From positions 1-28,196 of the forward strand of contig CAYRJA010000035.1 of assembly GCA_964424455.1 (NCBI GenBank): a stretch of 28,196 nt of DNA, read 5' to 3'. Shown here piece after piece: positions 1 through 14,200 of this stretch. The notes beneath the pieces were generated by a model, which did no database searches, had not been told where the DNA came from, and saw only the letters and a program-made list of their open reading frames with translations. The position numbers and the translations under genes were made by a program. Position 1 is the stretch's first letter. Every line of letters starts with the position of its first letter. This DNA comes from CAYRJA01 sp964424455. GTDB taxonomy: Bacteria > Bacteroidota > Bacteroidia > Chitinophagales > UBA10324.

Positions 1-2280
1 GCCGGCACCCTGAGCGGCACCATCACCAGCTACACCGACTTAGCCAGTATCGCTCATGCCCTGCGCACCATGCAGGTAACGGGCAATGTGCTATTTGAAA
101 TGAGCGGTTATACCGGAGAAGCTGTTCCTAACCAAACCGTAACTTTTTATCCCTTTACAACTGACGGACCTTCCTACACCGCTGCTATTCGTCCGGCAAG
201 CGGACAAACCGGCTTTGTAACAGCCGGCGACCCGGGTTCAGCCCTGCCACTGATTAACTTCAATGGTATTGACAGCTTAACCATAGATGGTCGTCCGGGC
301 GGCACCGGCAGCAGCGAGTGGATTTTCAGAAATACCCGCACGACTGCCACAGTCGCTCCGACCTTTCAATTTATAAATGATGCTACCTATAATAAGTTAG
401 ATTACCTGAACATTCAGGGACAGAATATTACTGCCACCAGCGGAACTGTTTCATTTGCCAGTACCAGCGGTACTTTAGGAAACAGCTACAACACCATCAG
501 CAATTGCCATATCCGCGAAAACACAGTTACCGGAACAACACCGTTAAATGCCATCTTTTCATCAGGTCTGTCGGCAGCGGTATCCAATTCATACAATACA
601 ATAAGCAACAACAATATTTACAACTTCTTTACAGTAGGTACAGCAGGCGCCGGTATATGGGTGGGCGCCTACAATATCGGATGGACCATCAGCGGAAACC
701 ATTTGTACCAGACTGCCTCCAGAACAGGAACCGGAGCGATTATACGCTATGGTATTAATATTAATAATGCTAATACCGGCAGCACCGGCTTTACCATCAG
801 CAATAATTACATCGGAGGAACTGCAGCCAGCACCGGCAGCACCGCATGGACAATTGGCGGAACTGTGAACCAGAGTTTTTATGGCATTGCCATCAATACG
901 CTGGCGGCGGGCAACAACCTGATTTCAAACAACTATATCCGTAACCTTAACCTCAGTCATGGTACAGCAGCCAGCGCCACCTTGTTTATTGGTATCTATG
1001 ATCAGAACGGGAACAACGAAATCACCGGTAACAGCATTGGCGGTTTGAACGCCGCTGATGAAATACAGATAAATTCTAACTATGGTGCAGCCAGCAGCAC
1101 TTATGGCATTTATTGCACCTCCGGCACAGATACCGTTACCAATAATACCATTGGCACTATTTCATTAACCAATACTACGGGTATTGTCAGTTGTACAGGT
1201 ATTTTTACGGCTGCCTCTACCGGCTCGTTATCTGTTATTATAGACAACAACACCATTGCAAAAATTTCTGCCGCATATCCTTTAACTACTGCAGGCGGAT
1301 TTGTGAGAGGAATTTATACTACCGGAACCTCCACCGCAGGAATCAGAACCATTACCAACAACACCATTTATGAATTAAGCACAGCCACTACCAACACAGG
1401 AGCGAGCTCGGCTGCTGTAACAGCCGGCATTGTACAGTTGAGTACCACGGCAGGCAATACGGTAACACACAATCTTATTCATTCGCTTACCAACAGCGCC
1501 GCCACTGCCGTAACCAATATAGTAGGGCTGTATTATGACGGAGCCACTACCGGCACCAACCTGATTGAGCGGAACAATATTCACAGCTTGTCCTTACTGA
1601 CTTCGAGCAATACAGCCACCATTACCGGAATATTTGCTAACTCGGGTAATTCCAACTACAACAATAACATGGTGCGCCTCGGCATAATGCCGGATGGCAG
1701 CGCCATTACCACGGGCAATATTATTACCGGTATCAACGAAGCAGGAAGCGGAACCAATAATTTCTACTTCAACAGTATATATATAGGAGGCACGGGAGTA
1801 GCGACCGGAGGAGGCGCTACCTATGCGCTGAATGAGGGTTCTACTTCTACTACGGCAAGAAATATCAAGAACAATATTTTATGGAATGCGCGTTCCAATT
1901 CATCCACAGGCGGAAGCCATTATTCCATTCGCGTTAATAATACAACCAATCTGACAAGCGATTATAACAACATACTCTCCAACGGCGCCAACGGCGCTGT
2001 TACAGGCATGGTAAATGCCACACCCTATACCACTTTTAACGACTGGAAATCAGGCAGCGGTAAGGATGCTGCGAGTGCCAGCGGCAATCCTCAGTTTATA
2101 AATGCCACCGGCAATGCAGGCGCCGTAAACCTGCACATCAACACGCTGGTGGGCACACCGGTGGAAAGCGCCGGAACTTCCATTACCGGACTTACGAAAG
2201 ATTATGATGATGATGCAAGATTTAACGACGGCGGTTATTCCGGAACGGGTACTGCAGTGGATATAGGAGCGGATGAAGGC
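1..2280 (+). repeat. Beta-helix module 1 of the giant protein (start cut off)
   Basis: The module is in frame and ends in VDIGADEG at 2257-2280. It lacks the GTVTVG header that opens modules 2-4, but the following header text (TGNVLFEMS, then LTIDG) aligns with theirs, so probably only tens of bases are missing. The NNNIYNFF landmark is near 607-630. A 159-residue linker domain (2281-2757) follows, with the segments GWKWVEASNG and IQYFVVAQD. Confidence 0.75.
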
Positions 2281-5200
2281 GAGTTCACGCCGGTTGACCT
2301 TACTGCTCCGGTTATTGGTAATTATACCTTGCTGTCATCGGTCTGCAATACCGCCACCACGCACACTCTGAGCGGCGTGGCTATTATGGATGCCTCTGCG
2401 GTGGCAGTGGCTACAGGCACCAGACCAAGAGTATATTACAAGAAATCAACCGATGCCAATACGTATGCAGGAAACACGAGCGGAGACAACGGATGGAAAT
2501 GGGTGGAAGCATCCAACGGCGCAACGCCCTTCTCATTCACACTTGATTTAACCCTGCTGAACGGCGGAACCATTGCCCCCAATGATGCGATACAATATTT
2601 TGTAGTGGCGCAGGATTCAGGCGCCAATGTGCCCAACCCGCCGAATGTGCAGATAAAAAGCGGAAACTTTGCCGCCAATCCATCGAGTGTGGCTTTAACT
2701 TCTGCGGAATTTCCCATAACCGGCTCCATCAACTCATTCAGCATACTGCCCTGCCAGGGAACTGTAACAGTAGGCACCGGCGGAAACTACGCCAACTTTA
2801 CGCCCAACGGCGGATTGTTCCAGGCGATTAACAGCGCAACTGTAACAGGCGACCTGACGGTGAGTGTAGTGTCTAACATTTCCACTGAAGACGGAGTGAA
2901 TGCGCTGAACCAGTTTGCTTCGCCTTACAAGCTTTTAATAAAACCCAATGCGGCTTCCACACGGTACATCAGCGGTGCGGCTGCACAGGGCTTGTTCCGC
3001 ATGAACGGAGCCGACCGTGTAACCTTTGACGGGCATCACAACGGAAGTGGCAGATACATCAGTTTGAGCAACACCAATACTTCAAACCCCACAGTTGTAT
3101 TTCTGAATGATGCTGTAACAGATACGCTTAAAAATATTGAAGTGATAGGCGTAAGTACTTCCACGAGCAACGGAGTTATTGTGTTCAGTACAGCCGCCGC
3201 AGGAGGCAATGACAACATTGTGATAGACAGTTGCAACCTGCACGATGGCACAACAAAACCGGCGAATATTATTTACGCAAGCGGTTCTGCTTCGCCGAAT
3301 GAAAACAGCGGGATAGAGATTACCAATAATAATATCTACAACTTCTTTGTGGCAGGATCAGCGGGTAATGGCATTTTGGTTAGTTCGAATAACACCGGAT
3401 GGACCATTAACGGCAATAGTTTTTACCAAACGGCTTCAACCGCACCCACTGCTACAGTTGATAACATGGCTATTAATATTTCCAACTCAAGCGGGAATGG
3501 TTTTACCGTTAATAATAACTTTATCGGTGGAAATACATCCGGCGCAACAGGTACATGGACAACTACAGGAACAGCGCAACACCGCTTTACCGGAATTTAC
3601 ATGAATGTGGGCACTGCTACGGCAAGTAATGTACAGGGAAATATTATCCGGAATTTCAGCATGACCACAGCCAGTGTATTTCAAACTCAAAACGGAATTT
3701 TTACCGGCATTTATGCAAGCAACGGACTGGTGAATATAGGGACCATCACCGGCAACACCATAGGAAGCATTACAGCTACAGACAATATAGATATTATTAA
3801 TAATCCGGCTGCCAGTCTGGGAAATGTATATGGGATAAAGACCGAATCTAACTCTAATGTTAACATTCAGAATAATAAAATCGGAGGAATTACCTTGCGT
3901 AATCCGTCTTCTATAGCATATATCTCAAATTTTTACGGAATAGTCGGGAAAACATCATCCACTTCAGCAACTGTTACAATTAACGGAAACACAGTTGGAA
4001 GTACTACTGTTGCCAACAGTATCAAGAATTCCACAGGCAACACCTATAACAGTACTAATAATATTTATACAGCCGGTATTTACTGTGATGCGGGAAATAC
4101 TGCGGGTACAACTTCCATATCCAACAATATTGTATCCGGCATCTCCTATACTGCAGGGGGCAGCGCCACTTCAGGAAGCGTTCAGGTAGTGGGTATCTAC
4201 AGGCAGTATGCTCCAAGCAACACGATTCAGGGTAACAGGGTTTCCAATCTGGCATCATCAAGCCCCTATACAGGTACGGGTATTACATCCGGAGTTGTCG
4301 GAATTTTATTCAATGTTACAACTGCATCCGGGCATACCATTTCTCAGAATGTGATTGATTCGCTTTACAACAGCGCAGCCAGTGCGGCGGTAAGTGTTAC
4401 AGGATTAGTTCAGAATACTGCTACATCAGGTACCAATATTGTGGAACGAAATTTCATTCATTCATTATCGTTGGCTTCTTCAAGCACCTCTGCCGCTATT
4501 AATGGTATATATGTAGTAGCAGGAAATACTACCTTCCGCAACAACATGATTCGCGTGGGTAAGGATGCTGCCGGAAACGATATTACAACAGGATACGCAA
4601 TAAGCGGCATCAATGAGGCGGCAGGAACCAACAACTACTTCTATAACAGTGTTTATGTCGGAACAACATCAGGGGTTAGTTCAACTCTTAACACCTATTC
4701 ATTAAACAATTCTTCCACTTCCACCACTGCCAGAAGTATTCAGAATAATATTTTCTGGAACGCCCGCAGCAACAGCAGTTCGGGAAAGAACTATGCAATC
4801 GCGATAAACAACACCACTAACCTTACAATAGGTTACAATGATTTATATGCTTCGGGCACAAACGGGGTATTGGGAAGCATAGGAGGTACAGACAACTTGA
4901 ACCTTTCATCTTACGGGTCTGGCAATGTAAGCGGCAATCCCCAGTTTATAGATGCCACCGGCAATGCCGCCAATGTAAACCTTCATATCTCTACTTCCAT
5001 AGGAACACCTGTGGAAGGAGCCGGTTTAGCCATTGCCGTTACAAAAGATTATGATGATGATACCCGCTCTACCGGAACGGCTCCTACCGGTCCGGACATA
5101 GGAGCGGATGAAGGCGCCTTTATCCCTGTTGACATGACACCTCCGGCTATCTCCTACACTGCGCTGGCTAACCAGTGTAACACTAATCCTTCCACCATTA

Positions 5201-8200
5201 CTTTAGGCAGTGTTACTATTACAGATGGTTCCGGCGTAAATGTTACAGCGGGTACCAAGCCAAGAATTTACTACAAGCGTTCAACAAATGCCAACACGTA
5301 TGCAGGCAATACTTCTTCCGATGACGGCTGGAAATGGGTGGAAGCATCCAACGGTTCTTCTCCTTTTTCTTTCAGCATGGATGTTTCACTATTGACCGGA
5401 AGCGGAGTGGCGGCAGGTCAGGTGATTCAGTATTTTATTGTAGCACAGGATGAAGGAGCCAATGTGCCCAGCCCGCCGAATGTGGGTATAAACAGCGGAA
5501 CTTTTGCCGCCACCCCTTCGAGTGTTGCTCTGACGGCAGCAGCATTCCCCATAGGCAGTACGATAAATTCCTTCGCCATTTTGCCCTGCTCCGGTACTGT
5601 TACAGTTGGAGCATCGGGCGCCAACTACACGGCGTTTACCATTTCAGGAAGCGTAGCCGCAGGTACAGCCGGTATTTTCCAGGCGATTAATGCCACCACG
5701 CTTACCGGCAACCTAACCATTAATGTAACCTCTGATATTTCAATTGAGGATGGTACTGTGGCGCTGAATCAGTTTGCTGCTCCGTATAAAATTAAAATTC
5801 AGTCAAGCGGCTCTGTACGAAATATTTCCGGAACCAGCGGCTCTAATGCCGGCTTGTTCCGGTTAGACGGAGCAGACAATGTTCGCTTCAGCGGCGGCAC
5901 AGGCACTGACCGTAATCTTAAATTCACCAATACCGGTGTCGGCGGGGCAGCTTCAACCTTCAACTTCCTGAACGATGCCACACTCGATACGCTTAACAAT
6001 TGTATTATAGAAGGCGGAGCAGTATCAACCACCAACGGAGTAATTTTAATTGGCGGCAGCACCGGCACCACCGGAAATGACAACATCCGTATCGAAAACT
6101 GCGACATTAAAGAAGCAGGCAGCAACCTGCCTACCATGGGTATTTACAGCGCAGGTTCAAGCACAAAAGAAAACAACGGGGTAGTTGTTACAGACTGTAA
6201 CATCTCCAACTTCTTTAATGCAAGTACAACCAGCCATTATGCCGGTATTTATTTAGGTGTCTATAATAACAGTTGGACGATTCAAAACAATAAATTCTTC
6301 CAGTCTGCCACCAGAACCATTACCGGATCGGTACAACCTCATTCTATCATCTACATTGACAATGCAGGCGGCGGATATACCGTCAGCGGAAATACCATAG
6401 GCGCAACGGATGCATCCGGCACGGGAACGATGACCTATACTTCAACGGCATCTCCTAATATGGCTGTTATTTACCTGAATGTTGCTGCATCGCCCGTTTC
6501 GGTGGTTCAGAACAATATCATTTCCAAACTGTCTTATACTTCTATCAGTGCGGCAGGAGGAACCCAGTGGGGAACATTCAGCGGTATTTATGTATATGGC
6601 GGTAATGTGAATATCATCGGGAACACCATAGGCGCCACCACCGGCACCGGAACTATTGCTGTAACACTTAACACCAATAACGGCGGCTATCTGAACGGAA
6701 TTAAAAATGACGGAGCCGGTACGGTAAAGATTTATAACAATAACATCGGAAGTATAACTGCAACGGCAACCGGTACGAATGTAGGATTAAATTTAGTAGG
6801 TATTCATTTTACTCAGGGAACAGTGGCGGTCAGCGGAAATAATATAGGCAGCAGCAGTACATCCAACAGCATTCAGACGAATGGAACTGTTGTCGCCAAC
6901 AGCAATTCTATCATTGGTATAAACGGAGCAACAACTGCAACGGACTCTATCCTGAACAATAATATTTATAACATAACCAATTCGAATACCGGTACGGCTA
7001 CTTACACGCAAGGTATAGCTATTTCAGGAACAGGTCGTCATCTCTTTATCGGAAATACAGTAAGGAACCTTTCTTCCACTGCTACCGGCACCGGAACGGG
7101 TACTTCCAGTTCTGTGGTAGGTCTGTTAATGAATTCCACTTCCAATACTAACGCGCTGGCTGTTACAGGAAATACCATTTATGCCTTGTCAAACAGCGGA
7201 GCGGTAAATTCGGCGGTAACCGGTATTTATTATGCAGGCGGATCAAACACATCCAATGCGGTTAATAAAAACTTAGTTTACAATCTTCAGCCGGGCACCG
7301 GCACCTCATCGGTGGCTACAGGCATTCATTTAGCGGGCGGTGTAGCCATAACCAGCAACAACATGGTGCGGCTTGGGTACGACGCAAGCGGCAGCGCTAT
7401 AACCAATACTTCGATTATAACCGGTATTTCAAAAGATAATTTATCAGCCAACAAAATTTATTTCAACAGTGTGTATGTAGGCGGCAGCGGAGTAGGTTCT
7501 TCACCGGCTAACAACACTTACGCATTCAGAAGGGTACAGACCGGAGTGGATACCGTTCGCAATAATATTTTTGTGAATGCCCGCGCCAATTCAACAACAG
7601 GCGGCAAGCACTATTCAACTTACATCAATGCTGTTACCACGCTGGGCAGCAACTATAATGTGTTTTATGCCCCCAACACAGGCGGTGTTTTATTCAGCGT
7701 GATTGGAACAGACCAAACGACTCTTCAGGGATGGAACTTTGCGGTTACAAACCAGGACAAGAGTTCCGGTATAGGAGATCCTAATTTTATTGCCCCCACC
7801 GCTGTAACACCCAATCTGCATCTGCAGAGTCCGACACCGGCAGAAGCGGCGGGTATTGTAGTAACAGGCATTACTGATGATGTTGATGCCGATGTACGCG
7901 CTTCTTTCACACCCACAGACATTGGAGCCGATGCAGCAAATCTGACACCAGTGGATGTGGTAAGACCAGAAGTCAGTGTAACAGCAATACCAAATCAGTC
8001 CGCATGTTCGGGAACATTGAATATTGATGTAACAGCAACTGTAACTGATGCGGGAACAGGGGTTGCCACCGGTTCTTTGGCTCCAACGCTTTGGTGGAAA
8101 CTGGGAGCAGGAGCAGGCGTACCCGGCGACTGGACGGCTGTTCTTCCTTCTTCTTCATCCGGCAGCAATTATTATTATGTCCTTACCATTTCAGGAGTAA

Positions 8201-11200
8201 CGAGCGGACAAACCTATCAGTATTATGTGGCAGCACAGGATCAGGCGGGCACACCGAATATTGGCTACAGCCATTTCAATGCAACCACGCCGGTTCATTC
8301 CGATGTTGCTACGATTACAACCACCAATGGCGCTGCTGCACCATTTACTATTCTTTCTGTTACACCGCTTTCGGGTACTGTAACAGTTGGAACCAGCGGA
8401 ACCTATCCAACCCTGACCGGTGCGGGTGGTTTGTTTGCAGCCATTAACAGCAACGGCTTGAACGGCGATTTGATAGCAACAGTCATTTCAAGCACTACCG
8501 AAACCGGTGACAACGCACTGAACCAGTGGACTGAATACTGCGGCACTACTTATTCACTCTTAATTCAGCCGGATGGAACTACCCAGTGGACACTAAGTGC
8601 TGCCTTTGCCGGCAACTTGTTTAATATCAATGGCGCTGACAGGGTTACTATTGATGGAAGCTATAACGGCGCAGGTCAGTACCTGAAGTTTGTAAACACC
8701 AATACCTCGAACAATACCTTTATCCTTCAAAACGGAACCACTGATTTCAAACTGCTGAATTGCGTGGTGGAAGGTTCAGCCAATACAACCGGATCTACTG
8801 CGAAAGCTATTGTAAACATTGGCGGTACTGCAAGCAACAACAATATCCGTATTGCCGGAAACAAATTAGGCAGCTCAAGCTGGTCTGCCAATGTGATTTA
8901 TGCAGCCGGCGCTGCGGGCGACCCGAACCACCATATCACCATTGAGAACAATGAGATTTTCAACTTCATGATTTGGAGTGGTGGCTTTACCCGTGCTTAT
9001 GGCATCAATGTTACTTCTACCGGAAACGGCAGCAACTGGAAGATTGCAGGAAACAGTATTTACAATACAGGTATTAATGGACAAAACTCCCAGGGTGCCA
9101 TCAATTTCGCTCCTGGCTCTGCTTCAACAAACGATACTATTTCAGGCAACTGGATTGGTGGCGGCTCTGCACTATGTGGAACAGGCGGTATAGGTTATTG
9201 GGGCAATAGTTGGGATAATTACTCAAGTGGTGAAAATCAGGTACAGGGTATTTATGTGAATTGTGGAACCATTGCACTGAATGGGAATAACATCACTAAT
9301 ATATTAGTATCAAATTCAGATTACTCAGGATTCGTGTGTATGTATTTTGGGGGTTCAACCGTTCCTACCGTGACCAATAACGTTTTCGGAACAGGATCAA
9401 ACGGACAACCGGATAATTCAAAGATCATTCAGGTGGCTGGTGGAGGACTTAGTGGCAGCTATTATCCGGGCTATATTTATGGTATCTGGAATCAAAGTAC
9501 CAGCAGTTCAACGGCTACCTACAGCGGCAATGATTTCTACTATCTGTTCCAAAGTGGCGCTTATACGGGTGGACAAGTCCAGGTAATTACTCACCAGACA
9601 GCAGGCCCAGTCACTATTACCAATAACCGTATTAATGGTCCGCAGGCAGCAGGGATTGAGTACAATAGCTTTGGTATTCGTGTTGAGCCAACCACCTCTA
9701 CTTCGGGTAATTTAATTGAAGGTAACATTGTTGCAGGACCATATATTAACAATGGTGGCTCTCAGGCAGGTATTATCAATTACGGTATAAATGTGAAAGC
9801 CCTTAGCACACGGACTGTAAGTGGGGTGATTAACAAAAATACGGTTTGGGATATGCGCAATGCCAACGGTAGTGGTTACACCGAAGGAATTATTGTATGG
9901 ACAGAAGGAACAGGTGGCAATGGAAATTGGGATATAACCAATAATATGGTTACCTTGAAGAACAATGGCAGCACAGCTAACCGTGTTGGTTTGTACGGTA
10001 TAGATGTGGAATTAAATTCATCATCCACTACGAATATTCAATATAACACTGTCCTTATCAGCGGAGATAACCCATCGTCAGAGGCAGGCGCATACGATGT
10101 GAGTTCTTATGCCTTCTTTCGGTTCCCGAATAACACCGGAACAGTTACCGGAGATGTCACAACCTTGAAAAACAATGTGTTTATCAACAAACGCAGGTAT
10201 TCAAATTCTGCATCTTATGGACACTTTGCCATTGCCAATTTTGGAACCTCTAATTATGCTACAAATTTCAGCGTAAGTGATTACAATTTCCTGCAGAGCA
10301 ATTCTGCCTCAAAATGCTATGTTGGTCAGTGGGGAACTGTCACGCAAACAAGTCTGGCAGACTGGCAAACTGCTTCGGGTAAAGATGCGAATAGCTATAC
10401 GGCTACATATACAACAGGAGCATCCAACTTTGGTACGACAACCTTAAATCCGGAAAACCTGTTTGCTAACGCCCTGTCTGATCTGCATATATCGCAAACA
10501 GATGGTCAGAGTTATCTGTTTGTCAATAATCGCGGAACGCCGATTTCAGTTACCACAGACTACGATGGACAGACCCGGAACAGCACTAACCCTGATTTGG
10601 GAGCAGATGAATTTGGCTCCTATAATGATGCAGGAGTAATTGCCGTAAAACCCAACTGTAATGGTACTTCGGTAGATGTTACCATCAAAAATTACGGTTC
10701 GGCAGTTTTAAATTCTGTTACAGTCAACTGGACAGTAAATGGAAATTCAAATACTGCAGGTTCATGGAGTTCAATGAATCTTGCCTCAGGGGCAACAGTT
10801 GTGAAAACAATCAATCTTACTAATCCCACCTCATTTACTGCAGCAACGGCTTACAATGTAATTGCTACAACAGCTAATCCGAATGGTGTTACAGATGAAA
10901 ACACTGCCAACGACAGCTACACCGCTAATCCGCTTTATTATGGAATGGGAGCAACAGTGTATGTAGGTACTACGGGTAGTCCTAAGTTTAGTACTTACAA
11001 TGAGTTGTTCAATACCATCAATAACAGTGTGCTTACTGCCAACCTGAGTGTGCAAGTGAATGCGGGTACGAGCGAGCCGTCAACGCCTACCTTCCTGAAT
11101 GCAGTAGGTTACTGTGGTGGCACACGTACCATTACTATTACTCCGGCAAGCGCTACTATTTATACAGCTACCGGAACAACCGGCACTTCTGCATATCAGG

Positions 11201-14200
11201 GAATGATTGGTTTCAATGGAGCAGCCAATGTTACGATTGATGGTAATTACAGCGGGGCAGGGCAGTATCTGCGTTTCAGAAACAACAGCGGTACTTATCC
11301 GACATTTGCTTTCCGCAATGATGCGAATGTCATCACGGTGAAGAACTCACTGATTGAAGGGAACAACAATACCACTTATGTATCAGGAGGCATTACCAAT
11401 GCGCCCGGCATTATCTTCATTGGAGATGCAGCAGCAAGCGGAAGCGGCAACCGGAATATTTCTTTCACAGGTAATACTATCCGCGACCGCAGCGATGCCA
11501 CAGGCGTTCCGGCAAATGCTGTCTTTTCGTACAATACCACTTCAGGAGTTTACAATAAGAACATCAGCATTAAGAATAATAATATTTTCAACTTTTCGCA
11601 AACCGGAGTTTACCTGCCGGATAATGCAGGAAATGGTACTGCTTGGAACATCAGCGGCAACAGCTTCTATTGTACTTCCGACATGAGTTCGTATCAAAGT
11701 GCAGTGCCTCAGCATATTGCTATTTACCTGAAATCATCGGCTTCACATACCGATACTATCAGGAAGAATTTTATCGGTGGTTCTGCTACAGGTGCAACCG
11801 GCACATGGAGCAACAGCAATGATTATCTTGATTTTGAAGGTATCCGTTTGGAGATTGGCGGAACAGGCAGCCAGATTACTTTAGTTGACAGCAATACGAT
11901 ACGGAACATCAGTCTTACCGGAACCGAACTGTCTATGTTTATGGGTGTCCGTGTAAAAACCGGATTGGTGGATATTACCAACAATACCATTGGTGATTTG
12001 TTGGCAACCATGAACAGCCCGAGCATTTTGGTTTCCGGTTCAGGAACTCCCAACTATACCAATGACAATGTGCAGGTATTCGGAATCTGGAATTACAGTA
12101 CCTCTGCCTCGACCATTTCGGGTAATGTTGTGGCGGGAATACGGAGTACCGCTCCATACAATACTGAATCTGGACATTCTTACCTGACGGGTATCCGTCG
12201 CGGCGCCCGCGAATACGGAACTAACGCACTGAATGTGTATGCAGGAAAATCAATCATCCGGGGAAATACTATTGCCAACCTGTTCAGTGAATCGTCACTT
12301 TCAAATGTGAATATGAATGGCAAGTATCAGGACAAAGTATGGCCTGCTGCGCTTTCGGGTATTGCTTTGCGTTCAAACTATGGCTCTGACAACAGGGTGG
12401 ACAGCAATACGGTGTATAACCTGTTTGCCAATGCTACATGGAACCGATGGGTGCGCATAAATGGTATAGCGCTGAACGCAGAAACCACTTCCGATGCGGG
12501 TATTGTTTCTAAGAATCGTATTTATGACCTGACCAACTATAATGGCGGTGTGTTCGGAGCAGATGTTTACACTCCTTCGATTTCAGGTATTACCATTGGC
12601 GGCGCTGACCTGGCAGATATCAATTCGTATGTAGCTAACGGTTCTTATACCTTAATCAATAATATGATTCACTTAGCGCCGGAAGTTCATCCGACTAAAC
12701 AATACAACAACCCGGATATTTACGGTATCCTTGATGTTACAAAATCCGGCAACACAACTAAGTTTTATTATAATACGGTTTACATCACAGGTGAAGGTAA
12801 ATCTTCTCTGCCGGGCGACTGTCCCGTAGTGCCTTCCTATGGCTATATGCGAAGCGCAGCAGGTAACGGCGAAACCAACGGCGGAACGGTTTATTTCAAG
12901 AATAACATCATCATTAACAACCGTACCGGCTATGTGGATCATTTTACTATCTGTAACAATACCAGCAATCCGGCAACGGGATGGAGCGGTTCAAATGTAA
13001 ATTACAACTTCCTGTCAACCGGCAACACTGGCACAGTAGCCCAGAAAATTGTAGGCAATTTCCAGAGCGGTCCCGCAACTACCTATAACTTCAGTGGATG
13101 GAAAACCGCTTTTAGTTGCGATGCCAACAGTGTATATGGACAAACTGTAACAGGAAGTACGCCCTCATCTTATACGAGTCCGAACGATACGGCAAATGAT
13201 GTGGTGAACCCGGGAGCCGGCTATCTGTTTGTTGACCCGGATGATATTGTAACAGATGGAGCATTCCTGCATTTGGAGAACGGTTCTGATGACGGTTATT
13301 TGTTTGCTAAAGAAAATGCGTTGGACTTAAGTGGTATTGGAATTACAACAGATATTGACGGAACGGTTAGAAGCACCACTGTTCCTTATATCGGTGCACA
13401 TGAGCTGGATGCATGTATCCCTCCTGCTATAACCACTCATCCTGCAACTCAAACGGTATGTAACGGAGATTTAAATGTTACATTAAGTGTAGTAGCAACC
13501 GGGCAGGCGCCTCTTTCATATCAATGGAGGAAGAATACATCGAATATTACGGGAGCAACTAATTCATCGTATATAATGTCCCCGGTTACTACAGGAGATG
13601 CCGGCAGTTATGATGTGGTGGTTACTAATTCATGCGGAACAACTACTTCCAACACTGCAACTCTTACAGTAAATCCGGGGACAACGGAGATTTGCAATAA
13701 TATTGATGATGATTGTGATGGAACTGTAGATGATGGAGTTACACAATCATGTTATTCAGGAGACAATGGAACCAATGGAGTAGGTCCATGTCATTCCGGT
13801 ACACAAACCTGTTCTGCCGGTTCATGGGGAATATGTGCAGGCGAAGTAATCCCTACCACAGAAGTTTGTAATAATGTTGATGATGATTGTGATGGAACTG
13901 TAGATGATGGACTTACACGGTCTTGTTATTCAGGTCCTGGCGGAACAAATGGTGTCGGTATATGTCATTCCGGCACACAAACCTGTTCTGCCGGTTCATG
14001 GGGAATATGTGCAGGCGAAGTAGTCCCTGCCACAGAAATTTGCAATAACCTTGACGATAATTGTAATGGAACTGTAGATGATGTTGCCCCGGGTCTTCTG
14101 CCTCAAGTAAGTAATTTTAGTATTTCTGTAGGAACAGTTTGTGCAGGAAACGGAGCAGTTGTTACAGTAACTTCTTCTACGCTTACCAATGGGGACTATA

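Noticed and set aside
70..72. ATG at 70 as the start of the giant gene
   Set aside because: The frame is open to base 1 and residues before the ATG align with the module header, so the ATG is internal.
8091..8447. Plus-strand 118-codon frame inside the giant gene
   Set aside because: It is a shifted-frame shadow of repetitive Ser/Thr/Gly-rich coding DNA with an unusual Cys/Tyr/Arg-rich composition.
1..13407. CRISPR-like or satellite repeats
   Set aside because: The repeats are long in-frame protein modules of 2-3 kb with diverged sequence, not short identical repeats with spacers.
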